NCBI GenBank assembly: GCA_001897035.1 | Contig: MKRS01000261.1 | Coordinates: 1-12,184, forward strand | Length of the DNA: 12,184 nucleotides | Direction: 5' to 3' | Source: Bacteroidales bacterium 45-6 | Lineage (GTDB): Bacteria > Bacteroidota > Bacteroidia > Bacteroidales > Dysgonomonadaceae | Shown: one piece after another, positions 6,097-12,184 of the stretch | How the letters are laid out: every line of letters begins with the position of its first letter | How positions within the stretch are numbered: the stretch's first letter is position 1 | Notes under the pieces: model-generated | Database searches by the model: none | What the model was told of the DNA's origin: nothing | Seen by the model: only the letters and a program-made list of their open reading frames with translations | Translations under genes and position numbers: made by a program

Positions 6097-8094
6097 TTAT
6101 TTATTATCAGACTGTGCCATCGCTATTGCAAGTTTCTCAAAGTGCAAATCTTCCTGACGTTTCACTTCTTCAGCCGGGATAATGTATTCCATGTCATCAT
6201 CAAAACTCATTACTATCACGAGAGCTATTATTGCTATCAAGCTAACGATAACTAACCACCAGATATACCATACTATAGCAAAACCAAAGGCGATAGTAAA
6301 CGCTCCCACTAACGGCCCGTATGGTTTGTTCTTGGGCATCATAATGTCGAAATATTTCTCTGGTTGCTTATATGCAGTTCCATCTTCTTTCATTCTCATA
6401 AAATCGTCCAACTCTTTTACATGCGGAATAACGGCAAAATTGTATTCCGGTGTAGGGGAAGCGGTTGACCATTCCAATGTTCGAGCATTCCATGGGTCTC
6501 CCGTTGTATCCAAATTTTTCTTTCTGTCTTTGATGCTCAAGAATAATTGCACCAAGGTAGCAAATATACCAAATCCGATAATCAATGTACCGATAGCTGC
6601 AACTATCAAATAAGGTTGCCATTCGGGATTGTCATAATGCGAAATACGTCTCGGCATTCCCATAAATCCAAGAATGTAGAGAGGATAGAATGCAACCATA
6701 AATCCAACTGCCCAACCCCAAAACGAAAGTTTACCCCATTTCTCATTCAGTTTGAATCCCGTCACTTTTGGAAACCAGTAATTGTATCCAGCCATGTAAC
6801 CATACAAAACACCCGGGATAAGCATATTGTGGAAGTGGGCAATCAGGAACAAGCTGTTGTGAACCACAAAGTCCGCAGCAGGGATAGCCATCAACACGCC
6901 GGTCATGCCACCGACAACAAATGTGACAAAAAATCCCATCGTCCAATACATCGGAACAGAGAACGTGATTCTCCCCCGATACATCGTAAACAGCCAGTCG
7001 TATATCTTAACACCTGTTGGTATGGCAATCATCATGGTTGTTATACCGAAGAAAGTGTTCACGTCGGTTGTATTTCCCATTGTGAAATAGTGATGCAACC
7101 ATACAGTGAACGACAACAGCATAATGGCAGCAGTTGCCCAAACCAATGATTTATAACCAAATAATTTTTTCCTTGAATAAGTGGCAACTACTTCCGAGTA
7201 AACGCCAAAAGCAGGAAGAATAACGATGTAAACTTCAGGGTGTCCCCACATCCAGAACAAGTTGTTCCACAACATCATATTACCTCCAAGCTCATTTGTG
7301 AAAAAGTGCATGTCCAAATAACGGTCGCATGCCAGTAATGCCAATGCTGCCGTAATAACTGGGAAAGACAACACCATGAGCACGTTGGTTATGATGGTAG
7401 TCCATGTAAACAATGGCATTTTCATCAAAGTCATGCCTGGAGCCCTCATCTTGATGATGGTGACGATGAAATTGACACCTGCCAACGTAGTGCCGACCCC
7501 CGCTATCTGAAATGCCCACATCCAATAATCTACTCCCACGCCCGGGTTAAATGCTTTTTCAAACAAGGGGGCTATTCCAGTCCATCCGGTATTTGAAAAT
7601 TCACCGACTCCTAAAGAAATCATCATCAAGGCACCGCCGGCAGCAGTCAACCACAAACTGATTGAGTTCAGTACGGGAAATGCAACATCCCTTGCTCCAA
7701 TTTGCTGAGGAATGACGAGGTTCATCAACCCCACCATAAACGGCATCGCAAAGAAGATAATCATGATGGTGCCGTGTGCACCAAAGATTTGGTCATAGTG
7801 ATGCGACGGCAAATAACCCTGATTATCACCAACTGCCATCGCCTGCTGGGCGCGCATCATAATTCCATCGGCAAATCCGCGAAGCAACATAACCAATGAG
7901 AAGATGATGTACATCATCCCGATTTTCTTATGGTCAACACTGGTCAACCATTCTTTCCATAAATATCCCCACTTTTTGTAATAGGTGATTAATCCGATTA
8001 TAACCAGAGCCAATATAGTAGAACTGGCTAAGGCACCAGCAATCACTGGATTATCATACGGTATATCTGATAGTTGTAATTTCCCAAAAATCAT
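6097..8094 (-). CDS. cyoB: Cytochrome bo3-type quinol oxidase subunit I (haem-copper catalytic subunit)
   Basis: The 665-residue, many-helix protein is the catalytic subunit that reduces oxygen to water at a haem-CuB centre and pumps protons. Key residues sit one position beyond their E. coli CyoB numbers. His107 and His422 are low-spin haem ligands and His420 is the high-spin haem ligand. His285, His334 and His335 bind CuB, and Tyr289 is the residue cross-linked to His285 in this family. D-channel Asp136 and Glu287 and K-channel Lys363 are present. The quinol-site residues Arg72, Asp76, His99 and Gln102 are all kept, which marks a quinol rather than cytochrome c oxidase. The start overlaps the cyoA stop by four bases (ATGA), and GGAGG lies within the cyoA 3' end, so translation is coupled. 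Haem O would come from CyoE encoded at 10000. Confidence 0.98.
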   Translation of the reverse strand: MIFGKLQLSDIPYDNPVIAGALASSTILALVIIGLITYYKKWGYLWKEWLTSVDHKKIGMMYIIFSLVMLLRGFADGIMMRAQQAMAVGDNQGYLPSHHYDQIFGAHGTIMIIFFAMPFMVGLMNLVIPQQIGARDVAFPVLNSISLWLTAAGGALMMISLGVGEFSNTGWTGIAPLFEKAFNPGVGVDYWMWAFQIAGVGTTLAGVNFIVTIIKMRAPGMTLMKMPLFTWTTIITNVLMVLSFPVITAALALLACDRYLDMHFFTNELGGNMMLWNNLFWMWGHPEVYIVILPAFGVYSEVVATYSRKKLFGYKSLVWATAAIMLLSFTVWLHHYFTMGNTTDVNTFFGITTMMIAIPTGVKIYDWLFTMYRGRITFSVPMYWTMGFFVTFVVGGMTGVLMAIPAADFVVHNSLFLIAHFHNMLIPGVLYGYMAGYNYWFPKVTGFKLNEKWGKLSFWGWAVGFMVAFYPLYILGFMGMPRRISHYDNPEWQPYLIVAAIGTLIIGFGIFATLVQLFLSIKDRKKNLDTTGDPWNARTLEWSTASPTPEYNFAVIPHVKELDDFMRMKEDGTAYKQPEKYFDIMMPKNKPYGPLVGAFTIAFGFAIVWYIWWLVIVSLIAIIALVIVMSFDDDMEYIIPAEEVKRQEDLHFEKLAIAMAQSDNK

Positions 8095-9125
8095 TTGTTA
8101 TCCTCCATTTTTTTGTTATCCATATCGTGGCAGCTTTTTCCCATTTCGGGGCTGTCTTTTTTCATATCTGGACACTCACAACCTGTTTTGTCATGACATT
8201 TATCCATCTGTTTATCGGAACATTCACATGCTCCTTCATGGGAGCATCCATCCATTTTCATTTCATGGCAATTCATCCAGTCCATAAAGGGAGCCATTAC
8301 CTTATCAAACAAATCGGGTACAATTGAAGCATATACCTTCACGGGGTGTCCTGCTTTTGGTTTGCTTATTTCTTCGTATTGAGCCATTGTCAATGTGTCA
8401 GAAGTAGTCTTTGCCGTTTTCAGCCAAGCTTTAAAATCTTCAGGTGTTTTAGCAAGCACCTTGAAATTCATTTTATGGTATCCATTTCCACTGTACTCCA
8501 AATTGCGTCCCATATATGTTCCGGGTACATCAGCCATTAAATTCAACCTGGTTCTCATTCCTGCCATAGCGTACATCTGACTACCAAGTTGCGGAATAAA
8601 AAACGAAGTCATTACCGTTTGGGATGTCAACCTGAAACTTACAGGCCTTCCCGATTCGATAACCAATTCGTTTAGCGTGGCCACACTGTCCTCCGGATAA
8701 ACAAACAGCCAATTCCAGTCAAGTGAAATGACATCTACCTCGAGAGGTTTTACATTGGATTCGATCGGCTTGTAAGGATCCAACTCTTTTGTGCTTTTCC
8801 ATGTCAAAAAGGAAAGAATAACAATAATAATAATTGGCACGGTCCAAACCACAAATTCAATTTTGTTGGAATGCGCCCAATTGGGTTTGTATGTTGCTTT
8901 TTTGTTGGAATCACGGTATCGGATGGCAAACCAGAAGGTCATCACAAAAACGGGAAGCACAACAATAAGCATCAATCCAAAAGACACGTAGATAAGCTCT
9001 GCTTCACTTCTGCCTATTGGACCCTTGGAATTAAGAACTACCATATCTTTACAGCCACTCATCATAGCTGTAAGCAACAGTAGGACAATTCCTTTTGTCA
9101 ACTTAGTTAATTTACTTTTCCTCAT
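8091..9125 (-). CDS. cyoA: Cytochrome bo3-type quinol oxidase subunit II with Cys/His/Met-rich C-terminal tail
   Basis: The 344-residue protein has a lipoprotein signal peptide (lipobox MSGC, Cys25), two membrane helices at about 43-68 and 89-108, and a periplasmic cupredoxin-like domain with WNWLFVYPE and [18 protein letters not shown]. The CuA cysteine pair is absent, as expected for a quinol oxidase; the equivalent loop reads YSGNGYHKM. An alpha-helical extension follows ([21 protein letters not shown]). The last 60 residues (285-344) are unusual, with eight Cys, four His and seven Met, including two tandem copies of MDxCxxxxxCECxD. This suggests periplasmic metal binding, perhaps copper, but no data show it. 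It is the first gene of the operon, and no Shine-Dalgarno site precedes its ATG. Confidence 0.96.
   Translation of the reverse strand: MRKSKLTKLTKGIVLLLLTAMMSGCKDMVVLNSKGPIGRSEAELIYVSFGLMLIVVLPVFVMTFWFAIRYRDSNKKATYKPNWAHSNKIEFVVWTVPIIIIVILSFLTWKSTKELDPYKPIESNVKPLEVDVISLDWNWLFVYPEDSVATLNELVIESGRPVSFRLTSQTVMTSFFIPQLGSQMYAMAGMRTRLNLMADVPGTYMGRNLEYSGNGYHKMNFKVLAKTPEDFKAWLKTAKTTSDTLTMAQYEEISKPKAGHPVKVYASIVPDLFDKVMAPFMDWMNCHEMKMDGCSHEGACECSDKQMDKCHDKTGCECPDMKKDSPEMGKSCHDMDNKKMEDNK
8101..8106 (-). promoter_or_regulatory. Shine-Dalgarno site of cyoB inside the cyoA 3' end
   Basis: The minus strand reads GGAGGA six bases before the cyoB ATG. It is formed by the codons for the last residues of CyoA (MEDNK), and the genes share ATGA, so ribosomes ending cyoA can restart on cyoB. 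Confidence 0.75.
8160..8255 (-). repeat. Tandem 48-base repeat encoding the CyoA Cys-rich motif
   Basis: Residues 291-306 ([16 protein letters not shown]) and 307-322 ([16 protein letters not shown]) are tandem 16-residue units with cysteines at identical places 4, 10 and 12. The DNA units 8208-8255 and 8160-8207 are also similar but diverged, indicating an internal duplication that has since drifted. Confidence 0.8.
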
Positions 9126-9136
9126 TTATTCATTAG

Positions 9137-9177
9137 TAAAGTTAGTGCGAATCAGTGGTTGAACCTTTTCGCTGATT
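9137..9177 (-). promoter_or_regulatory. Candidate promoter and dyad upstream of cyoA
   Basis: The minus strand has TAACTTTA at 9137-9144, seven of eight bases of the TAnnTTTG -7 consensus, 11 bases before the cyoA ATG. Just upstream, AATCAGTG (9150-9157) and CGCTGATT (9170-9177) form an inverted repeat with 12 bases between arms, placed where a regulator could overlap the promoter. No TTG is seen at -33, so the promoter call is weak. Confidence 0.35.
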
Positions 9178-9471
9178 TATATAGTTAAAACATTAATTGC
9201 CAATAAAACAAGCGTATTTAATATTTGTTCAATCTGTTGAAAATTATTAAATTAAACGAATATTACCACACATTTCCCTGATTCTGATTTCCAAGAGGAA
9301 TGGGCTTATTGATAAGAATTTATACGCATATCTGCATTAAGTAAATGCAAAAATAAAATGTCGCATTTTTAAACGGAAAGCCGCTAAGGTATATTTTGCT
9401 TACCAGACCAGTGCAAGGAATCCTTGCCGATTAGATTGTTTACAAAGAAACATCACGTCTTTGTACCATAG
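9178..9471. other. Intergenic region between cyoA and cyoE with dyad symmetries
   Basis: This is part of an 874-base gap between divergent cyoA and cyoE. It is AT-rich and holds no supported gene. Two dyads stand out: GCAAGGA-A-TCCTTGC at 9413-9427 and TACAAAG/CTTTGTA at 9441-9447 and 9459-9465 (11-base loop). Either may be a protein-binding site or a small hairpin; neither is followed by a T run. Confidence 0.4.
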
Positions 9472-9715
9472 CGTTTAAATTCTGTCAAAGGCATTTCTAA
9501 ATTATTAGATCTATTCGTTCCAGATGATTGTGACTTCCATATATATTGGTTGAAGTTGGGCAGCCCATGGAATCATCCTGGAACTGGTTGAATGAAAAAA
9601 ACAAAGATTCAAAGAACGCATAAAGCCAGATCAACATCAGGACTTTTGTGCATACGATGGGGAAATTGCCACCGGCTTCTATTTATCTGACTTTTTGAAT
9701 ACTGATTCGCATTAA
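9472..9715 (+). pseudogene. Possible decayed coding sequence of unknown origin
   Basis: The plus strand reads 39 codons from just after a stop at 9469 to a stop at 9589, with protein-like text (VKGISKLLDLFVPDDCDFHI, then YWLKLGSPWNH). In the next frame it reads from 9596 to a stop at 9713 (KKQRFKERIKPDQHQDF, then CAYDGEIATGFYLSDFLN). The two pieces abut with a one-base frame change, as expected for a frameshifted gene. The base composition is richer in G+C than the flanking spacer. No start codon or family is recognised, so this is tentative; a lost transposase or small hypothetical gene is possible. Confidence 0.25.
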
Positions 9716-9999
9716 TTATCGTTCAATAAGACACAAAAATATCAAAATTTTTCTTCCTTGCAAGATTTTGATAATATAAAATTTCACTTGCCAATAAATT
9801 TGTGACAACACAGACAAAACGTCTATTAGTATGTCGCCTGAATAAATAAAGCTTAATAGACATAACAAATAAAATTCCAATCTTATTTAGATTTTCAATT
9901 GAACATAAAAGCATGATTTTTGTTGATTATTCTGTATGTCCATTTTTCAAATCATTGTATTCGATTTTTTAAGTCTGTTTATTATTAATCAAATTTCAA
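9716..9999. other. AT-rich spacer upstream of cyoE
   Basis: It is very A+T-rich with no supported gene. A sequence TAAGTCTG at 9970-9977 is seven of eight bases of TAnnTTTG and could be a -7 element for cyoE, but no properly spaced TTG lies upstream. Confidence 0.35.
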
Positions 10000-10860
10000 A
10001 TGAGTCACTACATTCGCCTTTGGGCAGAACTCAATAAGGTAAAAATAACGATTGTTGTTACCCTGACCACGCTTGCCGGATTCACTCTCGCTGCAAGAAC
10101 CATCGACCAGCGCATTATTGTTCCCCTGATAGGAATTTTTATATTAGCCTGTGGTTCAGCAGCCCTCAACCATTATCAGGAGAGAAAAAAAGACATGCTG
10201 ATGCAACGGACTAAAAACAGGCCGATACCATCGGGAGCAATAAAACCAGGCTCAGTCATCCTGATGTCATTTGTTGAAATTATTTTGGGTGTATGGTTGA
10301 TTTATATCGGAAGCAGTTGGGAAGCAGCTCTTCTTGGCTTTATAGCTTTTGTGTGGTACAACCTTATCTACACGCCCTTAAAGAAAGTCTCCGCATTTGC
10401 AGTAATTCCGGGAAGTGTGATTGGGTCACTTCCTCCCATGGTGGGCTGGGTTGTAGGTGGAGGTCATTTGTTGGATGAAAGATTAATAGTCATGGCACTT
10501 TTTTTCTTCATTTCGCAAGTACCCCATTTTTGGCTTTTAATGCTCAAATACGGCAAGGATTACGAAAATGCAGGCTTTCCCACAATCAACAATGTAATGA
10601 GTCCGATCCAAATCAGAAGAGTGACGTTTGTCTGGGTGGTTGCCACCTCATTAGATGCGGTTATGTTGGTAATAACAGGGATTTTTGGAACCCTATTTTT
10701 CAAGGTACTTGTCGTGATCGCTTCCATTTGGTTAGTTGTAATTTTCTCAAAGCTATTACGTAAAACAGATACGGAATTCAATCCTTTCAAATATTTTATG
10801 AGGCTGAATTATATGCTACTCATCATCATCATCGCCATGATAATAGACCCACTTTTTTAA
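10000..10860 (+). CDS. cyoE: Haem O synthase (protohaem IX farnesyltransferase)
   Basis: The 286-residue integral membrane protein belongs to the UbiA prenyltransferase superfamily and adds a farnesyl group to haem b to make haem O for the bo3 oxidase. The first aspartate-rich site is NHYQERKKDMLMQRTKNRP at residues 57-75 (Asn57, Asp65, Arg70, Thr71). Further family motifs are YTPLKK (124-129), GSVIGSLPPMVGW (138-150), QVPHFW (173-178) and DYENAGFPT (187-195). About eight to nine membrane helices are evident, and the length is usual for the family. Unlike in E. coli cyoABCDE, it is not in the oxidase operon. It faces away from cyoA across an 874-base gap and must have its own promoter. The related name ctaB is used for the same enzyme family. 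Confidence 0.96.
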   Translation: MSHYIRLWAELNKVKITIVVTLTTLAGFTLAARTIDQRIIVPLIGIFILACGSAALNHYQERKKDMLMQRTKNRPIPSGAIKPGSVILMSFVEIILGVWLIYIGSSWEAALLGFIAFVWYNLIYTPLKKVSAFAVIPGSVIGSLPPMVGWVVGGGHLLDERLIVMALFFFISQVPHFWLLMLKYGKDYENAGFPTINNVMSPIQIRRVTFVWVVATSLDAVMLVITGIFGTLFFKVLVVIASIWLVVIFSKLLRKTDTEFNPFKYFMRLNYMLLIIIIAMIIDPLF

Positions 10861-11268
10861 GATACACCTTCTTCTTTTTTTCTGGAAAGCAAAAATAGAT
10901 CATCTTTTTGTGCTATTCCCCGGAAACTTTATGGGTGGATAAAGATTTATTTTGACTCCTTTGAACATAAGCCTCTTAGCACTTGACTATATAGTTTTGT
11001 GATCCAATTCCTATATTACCTCGCCTTCCCTTGGGTGAATTATGTTTCGCGCATTGATATCAGCCCTGCTCACTCCTTCAGATGATTTCTTGTCCACTTT
11101 TGCCATCAAGACATCCCTTGTAAATTATTCCATATTTCATTCATTCCAATTCAACATTAACAGGCTTATAAATATTATCTAATTCATCCAATATTATATT
11201 CTAATTCTTTATCAAAGTTTCCCTTTTTTAATTTTAAATCACTGATTATAAGCCAATATTTTATTATC
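10861..11268. other. Intergenic region downstream of cyoE, with one short coding-like stretch
   Basis: Right after the cyoE stop, AGCAAAAA and TTTTTGTGCT (about 10888-10914) form a weak imperfect inverted repeat that might end transcription. The minus strand at 11011-11106 reads an uninterrupted 31-codon ORF from ATG (MAKVDKKSSEGVSRADINAR, then NIIHPREGEVI) with gene-like composition. The same frame continues beyond two stops with MFKGVKINLYPPIKF from 10968. It may be a small protein or a decayed gene, but no family is recognised. Confidence 0.35.
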
Positions 11269-11321
11269 ATATCATAAAAAGTTTACCTTTTATATCAATT
11301 CTTGTTATTTTTCATATCAAT
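11269..11321 (+). repeat. Three phased ATATCA direct repeats upstream of nrdD
   Basis: ATATCA occurs at 11269, 11292 and 11314, at 23- and 22-base steps, about two turns of the helix. The last two share the longer ATATCAAT. The array ends eight bases before the nrdD -7 element, a fitting place for a dimeric or multimeric regulator. In so A+T-rich a region, chance is possible. Confidence 0.35.
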
Positions 11322-11328
11322 AAATTAA

Positions 11329-11336
11329 TAACTTTG
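11329..11336 (+). promoter_or_regulatory. Candidate -7 promoter element of nrdD
   Basis: TAACTTTG is a full TAnnTTTG match. A TTG at 11302-11304 lies 24 bases upstream, a little further than the usual -33 spacing. Transcription would start near 11342, which gives a leader of roughly 165 bases. Confidence 0.55.
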
Positions 11337-11341
11337 TATCA

Positions 11342-11486
11342 GGTAGGGTTTCACATTTAGATAATGAAAAGAAAAAGGGAAAGAACCTTGAACTATTTCC
11401 ATTAACAAACATAGCCGTTCACCGATAACGGTTTACTGACAACCACCATTCCCTACCCTCCGCAAAGCCAAAAGGTTTATTTTTTT
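11342..11486 (+). promoter_or_regulatory. Structured nrdD leader RNA with possible attenuator
   Basis: GGTAGGG (11342-11348), at the predicted transcript start, pairs with CCCTACC (11451-11457). Inside are two hairpins: GGAAA/TTTCC (11378-11382, 11396-11400) and AGCCGTT/AACGGTT (11413-11419, 11427-11433, one G-T pair). Together they make a three-way junction. After it comes a short hairpin AAGCC-AAAA-GGTTT (11465-11478) followed by A and seven T, 23 bases before the nrdD ATG. The GGTTT at 11430-11434 in the second hairpin could instead pair with that same AAGCC. A 13-codon ORF with ATG at 11364 also lies within. It matches no riboswitch I know by motif; the stems are short. Confidence 0.4.
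11464..11486 (+). terminator. Terminator-like hairpin and T run ahead of nrdD
   Basis: AAGCC pairs with GGTTT through four A, with one G-T pair, and seven T follow after one A. The stem is only five pairs, so termination would be partial. Its place between promoter and start codon fits attenuation rather than gene-end termination. Confidence 0.35.
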
Positions 11487-11509
11487 AAGAATATCAAACA
11501 TATAGACAA

Positions 11510-12184
11510 ATGATTAGCACAGTCGTTAAAAGAGATGGGCGAATCGTTGGATTCAACGAAGAGAAAATCATGGCTGCCGTTCGCAAGGCCATGCTGCACA
11601 CGGAGCAGGGGGAGGACCAAGGCCTGATTCGGCGGATCACCGATTATGTTTCCTGCCGCGGCCAAGAGCAAATGACGGTGGAGCAGATCCAAGACATGGT
11701 GGAGATGGAACTCATGAAAAGCGCCCGCAAGGAGGTCGCCAAAAAGTATATTGCCTACCGCGACCAGCGGAGCATTGCCCGTAAGGCCAAAACTCGCGAG
11801 ATGTTTTTGGAAATCATCGAGACCAAATCGAATGATGTGACACGCGAGAACGCCAACATGAACGCCGACACTCCGGCGGGAATGATGATGAAATTTGCCA
11901 GCGAAACCACCAAGCCGTTCGTAGATGACTATTTGCTGTCGCCCGAAGCCAAAGAGGCGGTGCGGCTCAACTACATCCACATCCACGACAAAGATTATTA
12001 TCCGACCAAGAGCCTGACCTGTGTGCAGCATCCGTTGGACAAGATCCTTGACGGCGGGTTCATTGCCGGACACGGCGAGTCGCGCCCTGCAAAACGGATC
12101 GAAACGGCAAGCATGTTGGCCTGCATTTCGCTCGAAACGGCACAAAACGAAATGCACGGCGGCCAAGCCATTCCGGCATTCGAT
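11510..12184 (+). CDS. nrdD: Anaerobic (class III) ribonucleoside-triphosphate reductase, N-terminal part
   Basis: The frame is open for 225 codons from ATG at 11510 to the window edge, so the glycyl-radical C-terminus is not seen. Residues 1-90 form an ATP-cone regulatory domain (VVKRDGRIVGFNEEKIMAAV, later VAKKYIAYRDQR). The catalytic barrel begins with ENANMNADTPAGMMMKFASE, IHIHDKDYYPTKSLTCVQHP and GHGESRPAKRIETASML, ending at the window edge in NEMHGGQAIPAFD. Cys171 in SLTCVQHP aligns with the thiyl-radical cysteine of the class. The enzyme makes deoxynucleotides without oxygen and needs the activase NrdG, expected nearby beyond the edge. G+C content is clearly higher than in the leader and cyo genes. 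No Shine-Dalgarno site is present. Confidence 0.97.
   Translation, partial: MISTVVKRDGRIVGFNEEKIMAAVRKAMLHTEQGEDQGLIRRITDYVSCRGQEQMTVEQIQDMVEMELMKSARKEVAKKYIAYRDQRSIARKAKTREMFLEIIETKSNDVTRENANMNADTPAGMMMKFASETTKPFVDDYLLSPEAKEAVRLNYIHIHDKDYYPTKSLTCVQHPLDKILDGGFIAGHGESRPAKRIETASMLACISLETAQNEMHGGQAIPAFD

Noticed and set aside
6547..7149. Plus-strand open frame of 200 codons
   Set aside because: It is antisense to cyoB and its translation is His/Cys/Asn-rich without any domain pattern.
9723..9914. Minus-strand open frame of 63 codons
   Set aside because: The region is extremely A+T-rich, the translation has no motif, and no promoter or ribosome site supports it.
11269..11340. FNR-type box for anaerobic control of nrdD
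   Set aside because: ATATCA repeats are direct rather than inverted and no TTGATnnnnATCAA is found.
11342..11460. Cobalamin riboswitch ahead of nrdD
   Set aside because: No B12-box or other conserved cobalamin riboswitch core is present; the fold seen does not match that class.
11477..12166. Long open frame of 229 codons on the minus strand
   Set aside because: It lies opposite nrdD, whose plus-strand translation carries clear family motifs; the minus frame is open because of the high G+C codon pattern.
1..12184. CRISPR array, tRNA or rRNA genes
   Set aside because: No regularly spaced identical repeats and no cloverleaf or rRNA signature were seen on either strand.

Overview
The window looks like a chromosomal segment of a facultative member of the Bacteroidota. 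Supporting signs are TAnnTTTG-type -7 promoter elements, several lipoproteins with Bacteroidota-style lipoboxes, few Shine-Dalgarno sites, an ECF sigma factor paired with an anti-sigma/beta-barrel hybrid protein, and a class III ribonucleotide reductase of the kind common in this phylum. Genus cannot be assigned from sequence reading alone.

Layout. (1) Positions 1-321, minus strand: the N-terminal part of a gene cut by the window edge, perhaps a TonB-dependent receptor. (2) 591-4748, all minus strand. In transcription order this is an ECF sigma factor, a membrane-spanning anti-sigma-like protein with a C-terminal outer-membrane-barrel-like domain, a small lipoprotein with an RCP...CxWxG motif, a lipoprotein serpin, a decayed 3' copy of the small lipoprotein gene, and an unrelated lipoprotein of unknown function. 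The first four are tightly spaced and look like one operon for a cell-surface protease-inhibitor system. (3) 5082-9125, minus strand: a complete cytochrome bo3-type quinol oxidase operon cyoABCD, ending in a strong intrinsic terminator. CyoB keeps all haem/CuB ligands and the quinol-site residues known from E. coli. CyoA carries an unusual Cys/His/Met-rich tail containing a tandem 16-residue repeat. (4) 9126-9999: a long gap holding dyad symmetries and a stretch that reads like decayed coding sequence. (5) 10000-10860, plus strand: cyoE, haem O synthase, divergent from the oxidase operon it serves. (6) 10861-11509: a 649-base gap with a promoter, phased direct repeats and a leader that can fold like an attenuator. 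(7) 11510 to the right edge, plus strand: the first 225 codons of nrdD, the oxygen-sensitive ribonucleotide reductase.

How the parts fit. CyoA-D plus CyoE make a haem-copper oxidase for respiration with oxygen, while NrdD supplies deoxynucleotides without oxygen. The pair implies a lifestyle that moves between oxic and anoxic conditions. The sigma/anti-sigma/serpin cluster is a separate module, probably an envelope response that places a protease inhibitor on the cell surface.

The observations most worth checking are the nrdD leader with a possible attenuator, the metal-binding-like CyoA tail, the serpin cassette flanked by ~109-bp direct repeats, and the Shine-Dalgarno sites confined to the cyo operon.
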